Shown one piece after another: positions 1 to 11,573 of a stretch of DNA of 64,000 nucleotides; the first letter of the stretch is position 1, and each line of letters opens with the position of its first letter. The stretch comes from Aquanectria penicillioides (lineage: Eukaryota > Ascomycota > Sordariomycetes > Hypocreales > Nectriaceae). A program made the translations under genes and the position numbers. Below the pieces are notes generated by a model. It had not been told where the DNA came from. It worked only from the letters and a program-made list of their open reading frames with translations, and did no database searches. The stretch lies in contig PYIU01000002.1 in assembly GCA_003415625.1 (NCBI GenBank), positions 3,658,001 to 3,722,000 on the forward strand, written 5' to 3'.

Positions 1-1217
1 GATGGGAGGCTGTCCCTGGACGGGAGGAGGCATGTTCTGAGTCTCGGTGACAGGCGGCTGCTGAGCGGGCGGCTGCTGCGTGTCGCCGCGCTTCTTGCGG
101 AGGAAGAACCAGATAGCGAAGCCGATGAGGGCAATGCCGGCGACGCCGCCAACGACGCCGCCTGCGATTGCTCCGACATTTGTCTTGGAGGAGTTGTCGG
201 GGGTGGGTGCCGTGGTCGAGGTCTGGGCCGCGGTGGTTGTGGTGGTTGAGGCAGCGGCCGAGGTGGTGGTGAAGGAGTGAGTTTTGGCCCAGGCGGGATC
301 GTAATCCAGGAGCGTCGAAGTACCGCTGGCCTGCGAGCAGTCGAGGAGCGTGAAGGTGCTGTCGGGCTTGCCAGAGGTGCCCGTGGTGGAGAGGAGCCAG
401 GTGAAGCAAGCGCCGCGGAGGGATGAAGCACTACGGGAGTGTGTAAGTGAGATTGAACGTGCTAATTGGCACGGTACGCGGAGCAACAGCGGCCGGACCA
501 CGAGCCAAACGAGTCAGAAGGAAGTCGAAAACAGTGCATGCACATACCAGCAAAGAGTGTGGCGATCATCGGGCAAGTTGCATTTGCCTGCGGATGAAGC
601 AGAGTAGTCGATACACGTCGTCTTGACGATTGTGCAGGCCTCGGAAGGTCCACAGCAGCCAATGTAGCCGCTGGAGTAGGCGCAAGAGGCACCAGCAGTA
701 ATGCAAGTGAAGGAGTCTAGATATCGGGGGTTTTGAAGTCAGTAACCAATAAATTCCCTTTTTGGGGGGGGGGGGGGTGGGGGGGGTTTTGTTGTTTTCT
801 TCTTCAATTCTTGCAGTTCTTCATGGCTCATGTCTGCCCATTCACCGCAAATCCCACCGTCCTTCACACTGATCCAGCGCTTACACGACGGTGGTGATTT
901 AGGGATTGAGGGGCAAGCCACGCTCGAGGGCTAAGGATTCACTCACTTCCAGCAAGGTTGTAACCGCAGGTGTCGGTTCCGAGGGTGTAGCCATTCATGC
1001 GCTCATAGACCATGCGGCCGTACAGCTCGGGGGCCTCAGTCGGGCGAGGCGAAAATCCCAATTCGAGCTGGTCCTGCTCGACCTCGGGGCGAGGGACGCC
1101 GGTTTCGATGGGGGGAGTCCAAGACTCATCGGCGGACCGCGCGAACGGGCCCTTGGCCCAGGCGGAGGCGGAGGAGCTCAGAGCTCCCCAAGCCAGCAGA
1201 GTGGCAGCTCGACGCAT
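1..1217 (-). CDS. Cysteine-rich single-pass plasma-membrane protein (partial, C-terminus off the left edge)
   Basis: The protein starts at 1217 with a clear signal peptide (MRRAATLLAWGALSSSASA). Exons are 1217-947, 716-548 and 430 to beyond the window edge. Both introns have good ends (GTGAGT..TAG and GTATGT..TAG) and the phases join cleanly. After the signal peptide comes a cysteine-rich ectodomain (about residues 80-165, with a CGPSEAC-like core). A Ser/Thr-rich stalk follows, then one membrane helix near residues 227-252 (glycine-rich GGVVGGVAG entry, ending in FFLRKKR) and a Pro/Gln-rich cytoplasmic tail. This layout is that of fungal cell-wall-sensor-like or orphan membrane proteins. The ectodomain does not match WSC closely enough for me to name it. 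Intron 1 holds a C-tract on the coding strand (the G-tract at 764-786). Function is unknown; a surface or wall location is inferred. Confidence 0.8.
764..786. repeat. Poly-G tract inside intron 1 of the membrane-protein gene
   Basis: About 22 G with a single T interruption. Read on the coding (minus) strand it is a C-tract within the intron. Runs this long are often mis-sized, so the exact length is uncertain. Confidence 0.8.
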
Positions 1218-4200
1218 CGCGAAGCTGATTTTTGTTTTTTGGCGTGTACTTGTTCTGTTTCGGTGTCTCGATGTTTCTTCTACGGCCTTCCGTATGGACC
1301 TTGGTGCCCCGGCTTGTTCGTTGGCGGAACGGACAGGAGCTGCCGGGATGTCAAGCTAATAAGCTTATTGAGTGGTTCGGTGTGGTGCTCGTGGGCGACA
1401 CAGGGATGGGCGAGGAAGGATGTAAGAGGATGAGCACAATCTGGGAGTTGGAGTATTAAAAGGCGCGGAGAAAACCACCAGGGGTTCGGTTCTCTCTCGT
1501 AGCGGCTCTCTCTTCTCGTTCAGTGTCTAGTCAGTCTCCCAAAAGCACATCACCCATTCGCAAATCAAACCAAGAGACTGGCGCCGCCCTATAAAACCTC
1601 GCGAAGGCGCTGCGGCGGGCAGCTGCGTTGGGGCGACACTAAGAGTCGCTGTGCCCACAGCGCTCACAGCGCTCACAACAGGGTCCTGGCAGGGGATAGC
1701 GAGCCGCAATCCCTGCTGCGTGGCGCTCGTCGATGCACGTCATTCGCTGGTCGCCAGCGTTGGCGCCGTGAGCTGAAGCCAGGGCTCCAATTTTACTTCG
1801 AGGCCGCGGCCCTCTCTAAAGCTGGGCAACACAACACTATTGAATTTGGGGATGAGAGATCATGTGTGTCCAGGTCCAGGTCCATGTCAACGCCCACTGG
1901 ACGGGTGTGGGTGGGCAGCAAGCCAGCATAGACCCAGAATCGCCTCGCAAGGTGCTGTAGCTGTTGCTTTTTGTGCCATTGCCCTTACTCGCCGCCGTGC
2001 CTTGGCCTGGACAAGAGCATAATCGTGATGTCAAAAAGGCTGTTCTTCAGATACTCACGACCCAATGCCATCCAGTTGTCGACGACTTGCGGAGCATCGA
2101 GCTCGACGGAGCGAGAAGGTGCTGAAAAAGAAAGCTCCCGGAGATGAGATAAGTGACCGACGCCTTAGCGGCTCAGTCCGCCCATCCCATCCTCATCCAT
2201 CCGCGCACACACTTGCCCTGCATCCATCGTTGTCCAACACCGCGTCCACCTAGACCGGAATCGACACCAAAAAGCCACTCAATCACCGGCTGACCAGGCC
2301 ATTGCTCAGACGCCTTGGCAACCCGTGGAACCCTGGTCGCATCTTTTGACACATCAACGATGCTGTCATACCGGCCGCCATGCATACATGCGGAGCATAT
2401 GGATTCGAAAAACACCATGTCTGTTTTACTTGGCGCAATCCACTGCTTTGTGCTTCCACGAGGCTGCTTTCTCCCCCCTCCCCCCCTCCCCCTTCCACCC
2501 ACTGGTAGGTATCTGCCTTGCGCCATCCCACGCGGGTAGGGCTCTCCTAGACTATTGATGCTGAGGCCCTGCGGCTTCGTTCTGGATCCCAACGCAGAGG
2601 TGTGTGTGTTGGGTGCGGTCCGTCCCAATCCATCCAGTGATTCAACCCGACTCGGGCACACAGTCTCCACTGATTGTCTCTCCGTCGCTTCCGTCGATCC
2701 CTTTCCGGCTCCCTTTTGCCGCTACGGTCTCCAACAGCTCGTATAACCCCCATTCACAACAGATGTATGAATTAGAAAGGATTGGGGGGAAGGGGGCGCC
2801 TAGGCTACTAGCGAACAAACAAAGTTACGGCATGAGCACAAAAGGAGAGATACAGATAACTTAGGGTGGGGAGAATACACATGTACAAGTGACGGGCTTC
2901 GGGGCCTATGTAGGCTTCTCCACCTTATCCGTTTTACTCTAAATGAACCGTAGCCCACGGAATACATCCGTGGGGGGGAAAGGTTCACCGTCGGCCTGGT
3001 TCCTCAAAGGAGATGCCTCAACAGCCCATGGCATGGGGCAAGCGACTGGTGCGATCGGATGATGGGATTGACGTTCGCTCCCTTCACCCCGTTCGGGCCA
3101 ATTCTCCCCGCTGCTCACTGTCCATCACCTGGTTGGTGCCTACAGTGCATATCCTGCTTGGCATGGCTCAGCACAACCCTAGCTCCTAGTGGGTTACAGT
3201 TCGCACAAGACTAGGCGCTCGCTGCTGCTGTTCAAACCTCTTCTCTGGATGCAACCTCGGCCTCGTTCCGCTGTTCGTTCACCCTGACTCCGGGGTAGGG
3301 TTCGGGAGAGTTGTGCTCCGTAGCCTGCCTTTGAAAAGCGCGGTGCCGTGCCGTGCCATAACAGGGAGCAACAGAGGCTGAGCAGCTCAGCAGACTGCGT
3401 GCTGTGTTGTTCCCGGGCCAAAAAAAAATTGCAGCGTTACATCACAGATCATGTCGGGAAACGGGCCTGGCTACCTGGACAGACATACCGTGTGTGGGCG
3501 AGTGCCGGATTACATTTCTCTGGTGGGGGATTGTGCGAGTGCATCTGCCTTGTGCAACACAGAAAAGTCAGCACTTTCTTCCCCTCCCCCTTAACCACGC
3601 TTCCATATGCAGTGCGGCTCAAAACACACTCAGCCACCCATCAGAGCCGTCCACGTCCGTTGTCCCCGGACGGTCGGTCGGTCGGTCGGTCGGCCTGGCG
3701 CGCGCCAGTGGATGAATTCGTCCACCGTTGAGCGTGACCGGCGCAACCGCCGGGTGCATGCGAGGTGGAGGAAACAGTGGCGCAGCACACGCGCATTTGC
3801 CTCTGGCTTCCTATGCCATGTGCCTCTGCCGTTGCTGCATGCTCCGTACTTAGCACCTACACATTTGCTGAATGGCCCCTCGAGGGGGGCGACCTGGGAA
3901 CTTCAAAACAGCTAGGCAAGGTGTTTGGCCACAGGCACGGGGGTTTTGGCTCCGAATGTGGCGTTTATCTCCAACCCATGTCTGGGGCCGGGCCAAGCTA
4001 ACAGCGCAGCCGGAAAACCCGCACGCTGGACTCGGGTCGAATCTAATTGCACTAATTGAATCTAGGTACATAAATGAGCGGTGGCCGTTTCCCCGCTACC
4101 AATTCGGGACTAGGGATGCGGCATGCGTGAGACAGAGGCGGGTGTCATGTTCTGCACTCGATCGATTAGCTTACCCTATATCTGCACCTTTTAATTGTAA

Positions 4201-5326
4201 ATACATTGAAGATGGGTTAAGTTGTGAGTTTAGGTAGATGATTGAGTGCAATGGATTTATGCCACGAAGCTCCTAGCATGGAAAATTTTGTTCATCTTTC
4301 CTTTTTCCCGAGCTACGTTTTCATTTTTGCATGACCTCGGTTTGTTTTTGCATATTGGTGGCTCCCTCGGCATCGTAAAAGTTTAGGCTTTCACCGAGCT
4401 CCGTGGACTTTGAATGAAAGCCGGTCTTACCCAACCACACACGCCTCGTCAAGTTCCATGTTCTGACGGAGACTCCTCGAGTAGCATCTACACCCCGCGT
4501 CGCACGATTCCCGGATCTGGCGACAACCTCCACGGACTCTCCGAACTGACAAAGACGATTCTCCGTGTCTAGAAAGTCAGGATAGAAAATTAATTCTGGG
4601 CCATCGGCCACCCCCCCTGTCCGCCAGTTCCGGCCTTGGATTGGTTTTATCCGCTGTCAACCAGGCAGGGCCCGAGTTCGCCTTGCCAGTGGGGCCCGGG
4701 TCCCAAAGCTTCCTAATTCGGCAGGCGGTTCCTGTGTGAAACCCCCGAGACCCCGCCTTGCCCTCGCTGTTGAGTGTGATTGGCCAGAGGGGCATGTACA
4801 GGGCACGTACCCGCATCCAGGCTTGACGGTCGCGCAGGTTTGCAAGCCGGAAGCCTGTTGGAAGGAACGCCGGCGCTGACTAAATTTCAATGCGCAAACA
4901 CCAAAACTCCACGGACTTTGCTGCTGCGTAATCGTCCGCATGGGTCCACGATGGCTTCAACCAGGGAAGAGCCTTCTCTGCGATACCACCGGTTAGACAC
5001 AAGCCGCCCAATTGCAAGGAGTTTTGATATGCAGTCAGCGTACCAGCAAGAAACGACAAGGACGTTAATCGTTGCTATGTTCCAAATATGGTATTTTCCA
5101 CGCCATCACTTATAAATCTGTAGTCTTATGCAAGGTCCTGGATTTTGATATAAAGATGAAAGAAGTCTCCCACTCAAACTGAGAAATACCATCACAGCTC
5201 TCCAAAGCATTCGACATAATCGTCTCTTGTTTTTTTTCCACAACTCACATCTATCAAAGACTCTTGTCATCCACCTTAAACAACCTTTATTATATATACT
5301 CCAACCCCCCAAACCCATCATCAAAA
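1218..5326. other. Long spacer without a supported gene
   Basis: This spacer lies between two divergent genes. Open frames here are short, overlap on both strands, and show no family resemblance, signal peptide or plausible splicing. It contains a (GGTC)n run at 3672-3693. The last few hundred bases are CT-rich, with TATATATA at 5291-5298 just upstream of the cupin start, and serve as its promoter or 5' leader. I see no RNA gene. Confidence 0.6.
3672..3693. repeat. (GGTC)n tetranucleotide repeat
   Basis: About five tandem GGTC/CGGT units in the spacer. Nothing suggests a function. Confidence 0.85.
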
Positions 5327-5887
5327 ATGTCTTCCGCATCTTCTGAGCCCCAGGCCCTTCCCGCTGTCAAGCGATTCATCACCACCCATGACGCCGAGGG
5401 CAAGGCTGTCTGGGACAACTCTCTCCCCGTTGAGGTTGTGGGCCACCGAGCTGGTGGCTTTACCATGCACACATCCTACGTCAACCTCAACGCGACCCAG
5501 GACCACAACGACGACCAGGACTTGAAGTCTTACCAGGAAAACCTCGTTGAGACTGACGTTGCTCCCGTTTCCGGCGCTGTCCTCCGCGTTGTCGACATCT
5601 GGCCCGGCTTCCCTGGCGTCCTGCACCGCACCGCCAGCACCGACTTTGGCATCGTCATCGAGGGCGAAGTCGACTGCGTCCTCGACGACGGCGCTACCAA
5701 GACTTTCCGCCGCGGGGACATCATCATCCAGCGCGGCACCAACCATGCCTGGAAGAACAACGGCACCGAGGTTGCTCGCATCTGCTTCACCCTCCTCCCG
5801 GCCCCGGCTGTCAAGATCCAGGGCAAGGAGCTTGAGATTCATCACTTGTCCGACTTTGGAAGACTTGCCGAGGAGCACAGCGTCTAA
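5327..5887 (+). CDS. Cupin-domain protein (RmlC-like jelly roll), 186 aa
   Basis: This is a single-exon gene. The ATG at 5327 has a good context (ATCAAAAATGT). An upstream in-frame TTG is not a plausible start. The C-terminal half is a cupin barrel. Motif 1 spans about residues 98-118 (FPGVLHRT then VIEGEVDCVLDDG) and motif 2 about residues 126-146 (RRGDIIIQRGTNHAW). Motif 1 has H-R-T where classical metal cupins have H-x-H. This variation is shared, as I recall, with a large group of small fungal cupins, so metal binding may be weak or use other ligands. No signal peptide or membrane helix is seen, so a cytosolic location is inferred. The substrate is unknown; relatives are loosely annotated as cupin or oxalate-decarboxylase-like. 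A composite dinucleotide repeat lies directly downstream of the stop. Confidence 0.88.
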   Translation: MSSASSEPQALPAVKRFITTHDAEGKAVWDNSLPVEVVGHRAGGFTMHTSYVNLNATQDHNDDQDLKSYQENLVETDVAPVSGAVLRVVDIWPGFPGVLHRTASTDFGIVIEGEVDCVLDDGATKTFRRGDIIIQRGTNHAWKNNGTEVARICFTLLPAPAVKIQGKELEIHHLSDFGRLAEEHSV

Positions 5888-5902
5888 TATTTGACGAGGG
5901 AA

Positions 5903-5967
<65 letters not shown>
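5903..5967. repeat. Composite microsatellite (TA)n-(CA)n-(TA)n
   Basis: A run of alternating TA is followed by about 16 CA units and a second TA run. It begins about 15 bases after the cupin stop, in the 3' flank. The two TA arms are mutually complementary and can fold back around the CA block. Confidence 0.95.
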
Positions 5968-6169
5968 GCCATAGTCAAGCTTGCTATTTCCCGACGTGGG
6001 ATGTTTTGTCTTTATCTCGCGTGTCAGATCTATCCATAGAAATACATTTGGTCAACGCCGTTTTTGTGTCTTCCTACCCATTTTGTTGCATGTGAAAAGA
6101 GAGAAAGAGAGACAAGAAAAAAAAAAAGAAAAGAAAAAGAAAATTAGATCCCAGATCCAAGATTCAAAC

Positions 6170-7359
6170 CTATTCCCAAGGAGCCAAAAAGGGAAAACCC
6201 TCCTGCGCAAACTTGAATGGTAGTGACCTTCGCAACTCGGCCGCAATGTCTCCGTATTTTTCCTCCTCCGCCTCCGTGATGAGATTCTTCCGAACTAGGA
6301 AGTCGAGCATTACCAGCCCGCAGTTGGGCTTCCACCGGCGCTCCCATAACCGGCGCTTGATGTCGTCCACTGTCAGCGCCTCGAACTTTTCGATCCCCCT
6401 CTCCTGCGTCCGGGGCTGGAAGGCTGGGTCGTCGAGCTTGAGGTCATATACGAACCGCACCCCCGGCTCCAGGTGGCCCTCGTTGCCGCGGCCCGCCTCG
6501 CGGCCCTTACAGTCGTAGAATGCAATTGGAGGCGCATCCTCCACGGTGCCGATTATCCTCTCGTGCCCGCAGCAGCAGCACACGGCCATCTTCTTGGTGT
6601 CCAGATCGAGCGTCAGTCCCGCCTCCTCCTCGGCCTCGCGCTTCAGCGTGACGCCCGGCGCAAGGAGCCCGTCGATGCGATCCGTGGGGTCCATGCCCCC
6701 GGCGACGACCTGGTCGAGCATGCCCGAGTAGCAGACGGCGTCTCCCACAGCGCGGTGCGACACCCAGATGCGGTCGACGAGCTCGCGGCCGTCAACCTCC
6801 CGCACCGAGTACATGTTGAGATGCACGCCGATGGTGATGACGCCAAAGATGCCCCTGGCCGGCACGGGGATGCTCAAGTCCTGCCAGGCCGGGTCCGTAA
6901 CGTGGATTGGGTGGAAGTCGCGGCGCTCCAGGGGCCTGGCGAGCCACCTATCGAAGCAGTTGTTGAATCTGCCCCTGTTTATCAAGCACATCTCCGAAAA
7001 GGCTCTCCGGCAGGCAGCGGCAGGTCCTCCCCCCGTCGAATGTGGGGTTTGAGGACAATGGCTCGGTTTTCGTCGTCGGCGCAGAAGTTGACGCCGTCCC
7101 AAATGATTTCCCTCCTGACCGAATCCGGCACGTAGCCCACAACCTCGTCGATGCCCTGGATGCGAAACTCCCACAGGGTCTTGGGGGGATACTTGTCCGC
7201 CTTGTTGCCCTCACGGATGACGCAGTAGAGGGATGGTGGCATTGCGAGTGCCCGCGGCAGGGGTAGGGGTAGCAGAGCGCCGGAACATGAAAGCGGGCGC
7301 GCGGTCCGTGGAGGAGACGAAGTCTGCACCCAGACTTGGTCCAGCTTCGCGGAAGCCAT
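6170..7359 (-). CDS. DUF4743/Nudix hydrolase, frame broken by one missing base
   Basis: The N-terminal half matches the DUF4743 domain that precedes a Nudix domain in thiamine-pyrophosphokinase-related Nudix proteins. The C-terminal half carries the Nudix region (VAGGM, then REAEEEAG near residue 225). It ends with the family tail containing PNCGLVMLDFL. Members hydrolyse nucleoside-diphosphate-linked compounds; the fungal substrate is not settled. The start is at 7359, giving a possible targeting-like leader; MPPSLY at 7242 is an alternative start. As written, the N-terminal frame stops at about 6982. Adding one base to the run at 7029-7034 (six C on the plus strand) joins both halves into 397 codons with the conserved AAACRRAFSEM segment in frame. 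The gene is therefore probably intact in the organism. It is convergent with the cupin gene. Confidence 0.82.
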
Positions 7360-7449
7360 TGCCGGAAGGAGTCCGCCTGGAACGGGAGTCCAATCGTCCG
7401 GGGAAATAAAGAATAAGAGTCGGGAAGAGCTTGGTCGAGATATTTAGAG

Positions 7450-7473
7450 TTTTTTTTTTTTTTTTTTTTTTTT
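7450..7473. repeat. Poly-T tract (24 T)
   Basis: An uninterrupted T run about 90 bases upstream of the Nudix start. It reads as poly-A on that gene's strand and is probably promoter or leader sequence. Confidence 0.9.
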
Positions 7474-7906
7474 AAACCCACCCGACGCTGGCCTGGCTTT
7501 GGAGATGGATCCGGGGTTTGAAGGCACGGAATGGATGAGGCAATTATTTTGTTTCCCCAGAAATCCCCCTGAGGAACAGGAGGCGAAAAACGGGCATCAA
7601 AGCAAACTGTGCTCAGAATCCGGTTGCCAATTGGGAGCCGGTGATGCACAGCTTGGCCGGTGGATGGGAAACACAACGGTGAGGCAGGGCTGTAAGTGCG
7701 TGATCAGATTTCGGAACGCGCGAGCGGCTTGTTTCGCCTCGTTTTGGGCATGTCAGCTCTTTGTGTTTCGGTTCCCGGACACTCTCGGGCCTCGTTTAAC
7801 AAAGTAAAAAATAAAATAGGAGGGATAATGACAATGTGTATGAGATGAGGGGGGGGGGGGGGAATGAGGAGCAGCTAGTAGCTAGCCGGTAGCAGAGTAA
7901 GTAGAT

Positions 7907-7931
7907 GGAGGAGGAGGAGGAGGAGGAGGAG
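7907..7931. repeat. (GGA)n trinucleotide repeat
   Basis: About eight GGA units, preceded at 7849-7862 by a G14 run. Non-coding. Confidence 0.9.
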
Positions 7932-9138
7932 AAGCAGCAGCGGTAGCAAGGGAGGAAGAAAGAGATGAGATGAGATGAGATGCGAGCGGAGGGAAAAAAT
8001 TTCAAGGCTTGTGCTGTGAACCAGAGGCCATCGCCAGGCCTGGACCTTGGGAGTGGACGAAGGAAGATGGTCTGGTACGACACCCGGGGAGGATAGGGGT
8101 CCATGCGCGTCGAGTCGTAATCGGTCGTGGAGAGACGGCCATGGTTATGGACGGACATGGTCACAATCACAATCACAGTCATGGTCAATGCCTGGTCCGG
8201 TCTGGCCAGTTTCCGGTCATGAGGACAGCGACATGACAAGGACTCGGTCTCACGAATCCCGTCGCACGGTCCGCCTCATGGTGAGAAGTGACGGAGATGA
8301 GAGAGTAAGGAGGGGGAGAGGGGGAGGATGAGAGGGAGGGGGGGGGGGGGGGAATGGAAAATGATGCGGAATGTCTTCGATTGTGTTTCTTTCTTCCAGT
8401 TTTCTTCAAGTCGTCGACAAATGCAGGCTAGCATGGAGCATTGTGGGGGAAGCAAAGTGTCCTAATTCATTCAATATAAAATTTTTATTACCCCCTTCTT
8501 TTATTACTACAAATGGCATTTAACTGCCGTCCTTAATGCAATCGCATGATGCATGTCATTCAACAGCCCAGTTAGCGCTGCGGTTCCGCTCCGCGCCTTT
8601 TTCCCGGCAACCCGGTAGATCGGGTGGGCGGCTTCACCGGGGCTCCGGACGGGGGCCGCCGCCGCCATCCCCCGAGGACCGTTGGGTGACACCGCGTCTC
8701 GCTGTGATGAGCCATGCCGCATGCGTGTGGGCCTAATGGGTGGCAGATCCTGCATCCTGCTCTTTCTTCCCTAGCCATGTTTCTTGGTTTCCCAGTTTCC
8801 CAGTTTCCCCTCAACAAGAGAAAGGAAAAGAACGAAAAAAAAAACCCCGAAAAAAAAAAACAAAAAAAAAAAGGTTCCCTGTGCGTTGGCTTTTGACTGT
8901 GTGATTTGCTTAGTCCCTTCTCCGCCTCCTCTCTCTTACACCATGTCGATCTCTTCGATTGTCTTTCTCAACTTGTCTCATATATCCTATCCTCACCTTG
9001 TCGTCCCCTACCTCGGTTTCCCCTTGCAGCTCCTAGCTTGGACGCTCAGCTTAGCCGCAACAGGATGCAAGAGACACTGCCCGCGCCCGGCCCGTAAACC
9101 TGCATGCCGGAAGACATGGGCCTTCTCCCACGCATCGG

Positions 9139-9468
9139 TTATGAGGCTTGGCGGCCCACCTCCGGGCGTCGGACCGTCACCGCCTGCGTGAACGGGTACT
9201 TGTCGAGCGGGCGGCTGGGGAGGTCGCCAGCGGCCGAGGATGCCGTGGAGGACTCGGAATCGCTTTCGACGATACTATGTCGGGTGATGACCGGTGTGGG
9301 GAGCGTCGTCGCCGCACAGAGCGCGCAGACCTCCATCTGCGGCTTGGGTGTCAGACAGTAAAAGGGGCTCGAACATTTGCGGGCGCATCTGGTGAAGTCG
9401 ATGACGGTCTCGCCTTGGCTGCGTCGGCAGACTCGACACAATCGCTGGGCGATGACAGTGTGACACAT
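9139..9468 (-). CDS. Possible small cysteine-rich hypothetical protein, 109 aa
   Basis: This is a single open frame starting MCHTVIAQRLCRVC. The first 55 residues hold seven Cys, spaced as a CxxC pair, then isolated Cys, then VCALC, which could coordinate zinc. The segment FYCLTPKPQMEVCALC looks constrained. The C-terminal half is Ser/Thr-rich and probably disordered. Third codon positions in the first half are GC-rich, as in the real genes of this window. Small MCH-starting cysteine-rich proteins are common among fungal hypotheticals, but I cannot name a family. No intron is needed. A chance open frame remains possible. Confidence 0.45.
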   Translation of the reverse strand: MCHTVIAQRLCRVCRRSQGETVIDFTRCARKCSSPFYCLTPKPQMEVCALCAATTLPTPVITRHSIVESDSESSTASSAAGDLPSRPLDKYPFTQAVTVRRPEVGRQAS

Positions 9469-11573
9469 TGTGAGAGTAAACGCTTGTTCCTCTTGGAACT
9501 TTCCCCTTCTACTTCGCCGTGCGACGGTGATGGTGTTGTCGGTGTAAGTTGGATGGAGCCAGAGACAAAACAGACAAGAAAAGAAAAATGGTAATAAAAA
9601 TCAAGGGCACAGGATTAGGTTGGGAGGGAGGGAGTAAGTGCGTGTGTGACCGAGTGCGGGAGGATCGATATGAATAGACGGTACGTGGTTTTTGTGATTT
9701 CCTTTCTTTTTCCCTTTGGGGGGACCCCTAGAATTTGACAGGGAAGAATGGCTGTATCCGAGTCGCTGGCTTGTTTTGTATCACGGTTACATTGAGGCCT
9801 CGACTATTCGCTGTAACGGGAGCATGTCGGCAGCCAGCCAGCCAATGCATCTCACAATGTGTGGATGTGTGGATGTGTGGATGATATGGATGGTGGGATA
9901 TCCGAATGGCTATGCTGCTGCTCACGTTGGATGGATGGGTGAGGGTGAGTTGTAGGTTGAACACGCACCCGAGTCAAGGGCTGAGAGGCAAGTCATGCAG
10001 AGGACGGCAGCCGGCATTAAATCAGGTGTCTTGGAACTGGGGTAGAGAAACGAGGCATCCCATCTTTTAACCTTTTTTTTTTTTTTTTGGCGTCCACGGC
10101 GTTGGATAGGATGGATAGGATGGATGGGCGGGCAGGGAGGGGAGATGCAAAACCGCCGTCCCATCCGGTGATGGCCACATACATACGTGTAAGTGAGGCG
10201 TGAGGTGTGAGGTGTGAGGTGTGAGGCGCGAGGCGCAACAACGCGCGCGCCGGCGAACCCAGATGCGCCTTGGCACCAAGGACATGACAACAACCATGAC
10301 GACGGTTAAGGTTAGCTTCGGGGAGGCGATGCGAGACTTTGGTCCATCACTTGACCACGTTGAGAGAATCAAAGACAGGGCAGAGGCAGAATGCAATGCA
10401 AAGTGCCACCCACATTCGCTTCGCTGACACGCAAGAGAGAAAGAGAGGGAGAAAGAGAGGGAGAAAGAGAGAGAGAAAAAGAAAGATAGGCAGAGAATGA
10501 GAGCGAGAGGGAGAAAGAGTGAGAGAAAGAGAGACAGGCAGAGAAAGAGAGTGAGAGAGAGAAAAAGCATGAATGAGCCACCGTGAGCCACACCGTGAGT
10601 GAGCGAGCAAGCCCCCGACACGTACGTGCGTGGATGACACAACCCAAGATGCCCACGTCTCATTCGCAGCCAACCGGGAGGCGAAGCCAAGCCCAGGGAA
10701 ATGCACGTCTCCCCCGCAGATGCGAAGGGGGGCGGAGGTTTACCTTAACCAGCAGCATGGGAATCGATGCAAGTGTAAAGTCTCTGGCCTCTCCCTCGTC
10801 AACTACCGGTAGCTAGCGAACTAGGGAGTCGTGCATCTGGTGCGTGTGTTTTGTTGGGTCAACGCCTTCCATGATGATGCACGAAGCAGTCATGACGACG
10901 TGCGCGCCAACCAACCGTTCCCGACTGATGCCTGATTTACCTCATAGATTGACTGCCCCCCTCCTCTTCCTCGCCAGGTTGCCTCTCTCACATGACTCTA
11001 TCGCCCTCTCTCTCTCTCTCCCTCCCGCGCTGATGTTGTGTGCTGTGTGGCATGGCGAGGTATTCACCTTCCCACCCCCGTCTTACACACGCTCTCGCCC
11101 CTTTGCGCGCCCTCTAATCTTGCATTTACGTCGCCGCAGGACCAAGCTTTGCTTACGGGCGTAGCAGAACTCTCCTGGTTGTGCACTCTCCTTTTCCTGC
11201 CACTCGTAATCATTTGCCTCCGGCCCTAGAGCTCATTCTTTGTTGGCGTCACTGGATCATGCTAGACGTCATAGTGGAATTATCGGGTAGGTCCCTCTTT
11301 GACGAGACACAAAACATACATTCCGGCCACGGTCCAGGCGCTCTGGCCGTTGAAAATCACCAGTCGATTGATCTGACGGAGGGGTACAAAAAAAAACAAA
11401 AAAAATTACGAGGCGAGGTGAGACATTGATATTGATGTTGGCTTTGACAGGCTTAGGTCCCCAAGCATCAACTTGCAATCGGGATCGATCGACGCGCTGC
11501 ATCCCTCTTCTTCCCTTCAACAGATTCAGCTCTTGACCGGGTCCGTACCAAGACTCCCCGGCCCCCAGGGGTT
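9469..11573. other. Spacer with long purine tract, no supported gene
   Basis: It holds GTGAGGT-type direct repeats at about 10194-10232, a poly-T run near 10072-10088 and the GA-rich tract at 10434-10566. Open frames crossing these tracts are Ser/Leu-Phe repeats produced by the simple sequence. No gene is recognised. Confidence 0.6.
10434..10566. repeat. GA-rich polypurine tract (GAGAAA/GAGAGG units)
   Basis: About 130 bases are almost wholly purine on the plus strand, built of imperfect GAGAAAGAGAGG units. The asymmetry could allow triplex or H-DNA. It lies far from any supported start codon. Confidence 0.9.

Larger units (their letters stand above)
7360..9138. other. Repeat-rich spacer without a supported gene
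   Basis: The spacer contains T24 at 7450-7473, G14 at 7849-7862, a (GGA)n run at 7907-7931, G16 near 8337-8352 and A-rich tracts near 8838-8873. Open frames are low in complexity and follow these repeats. No gene or RNA is recognised. Confidence 0.6.

Noticed and set aside
906..1433. 175-residue plus-strand frame overlapping the first gene
   Set aside because: It overlaps the signal-peptide exon of the minus-strand gene in antisense and has no features of its own.
5321..5950. 209-residue minus-strand frame opposite the cupin gene
   Set aside because: Antisense shadow. Its first residues come from the dinucleotide repeat.
6473..7135. 220-residue plus-strand frame opposite the Nudix gene
   Set aside because: Antisense shadow without family resemblance.
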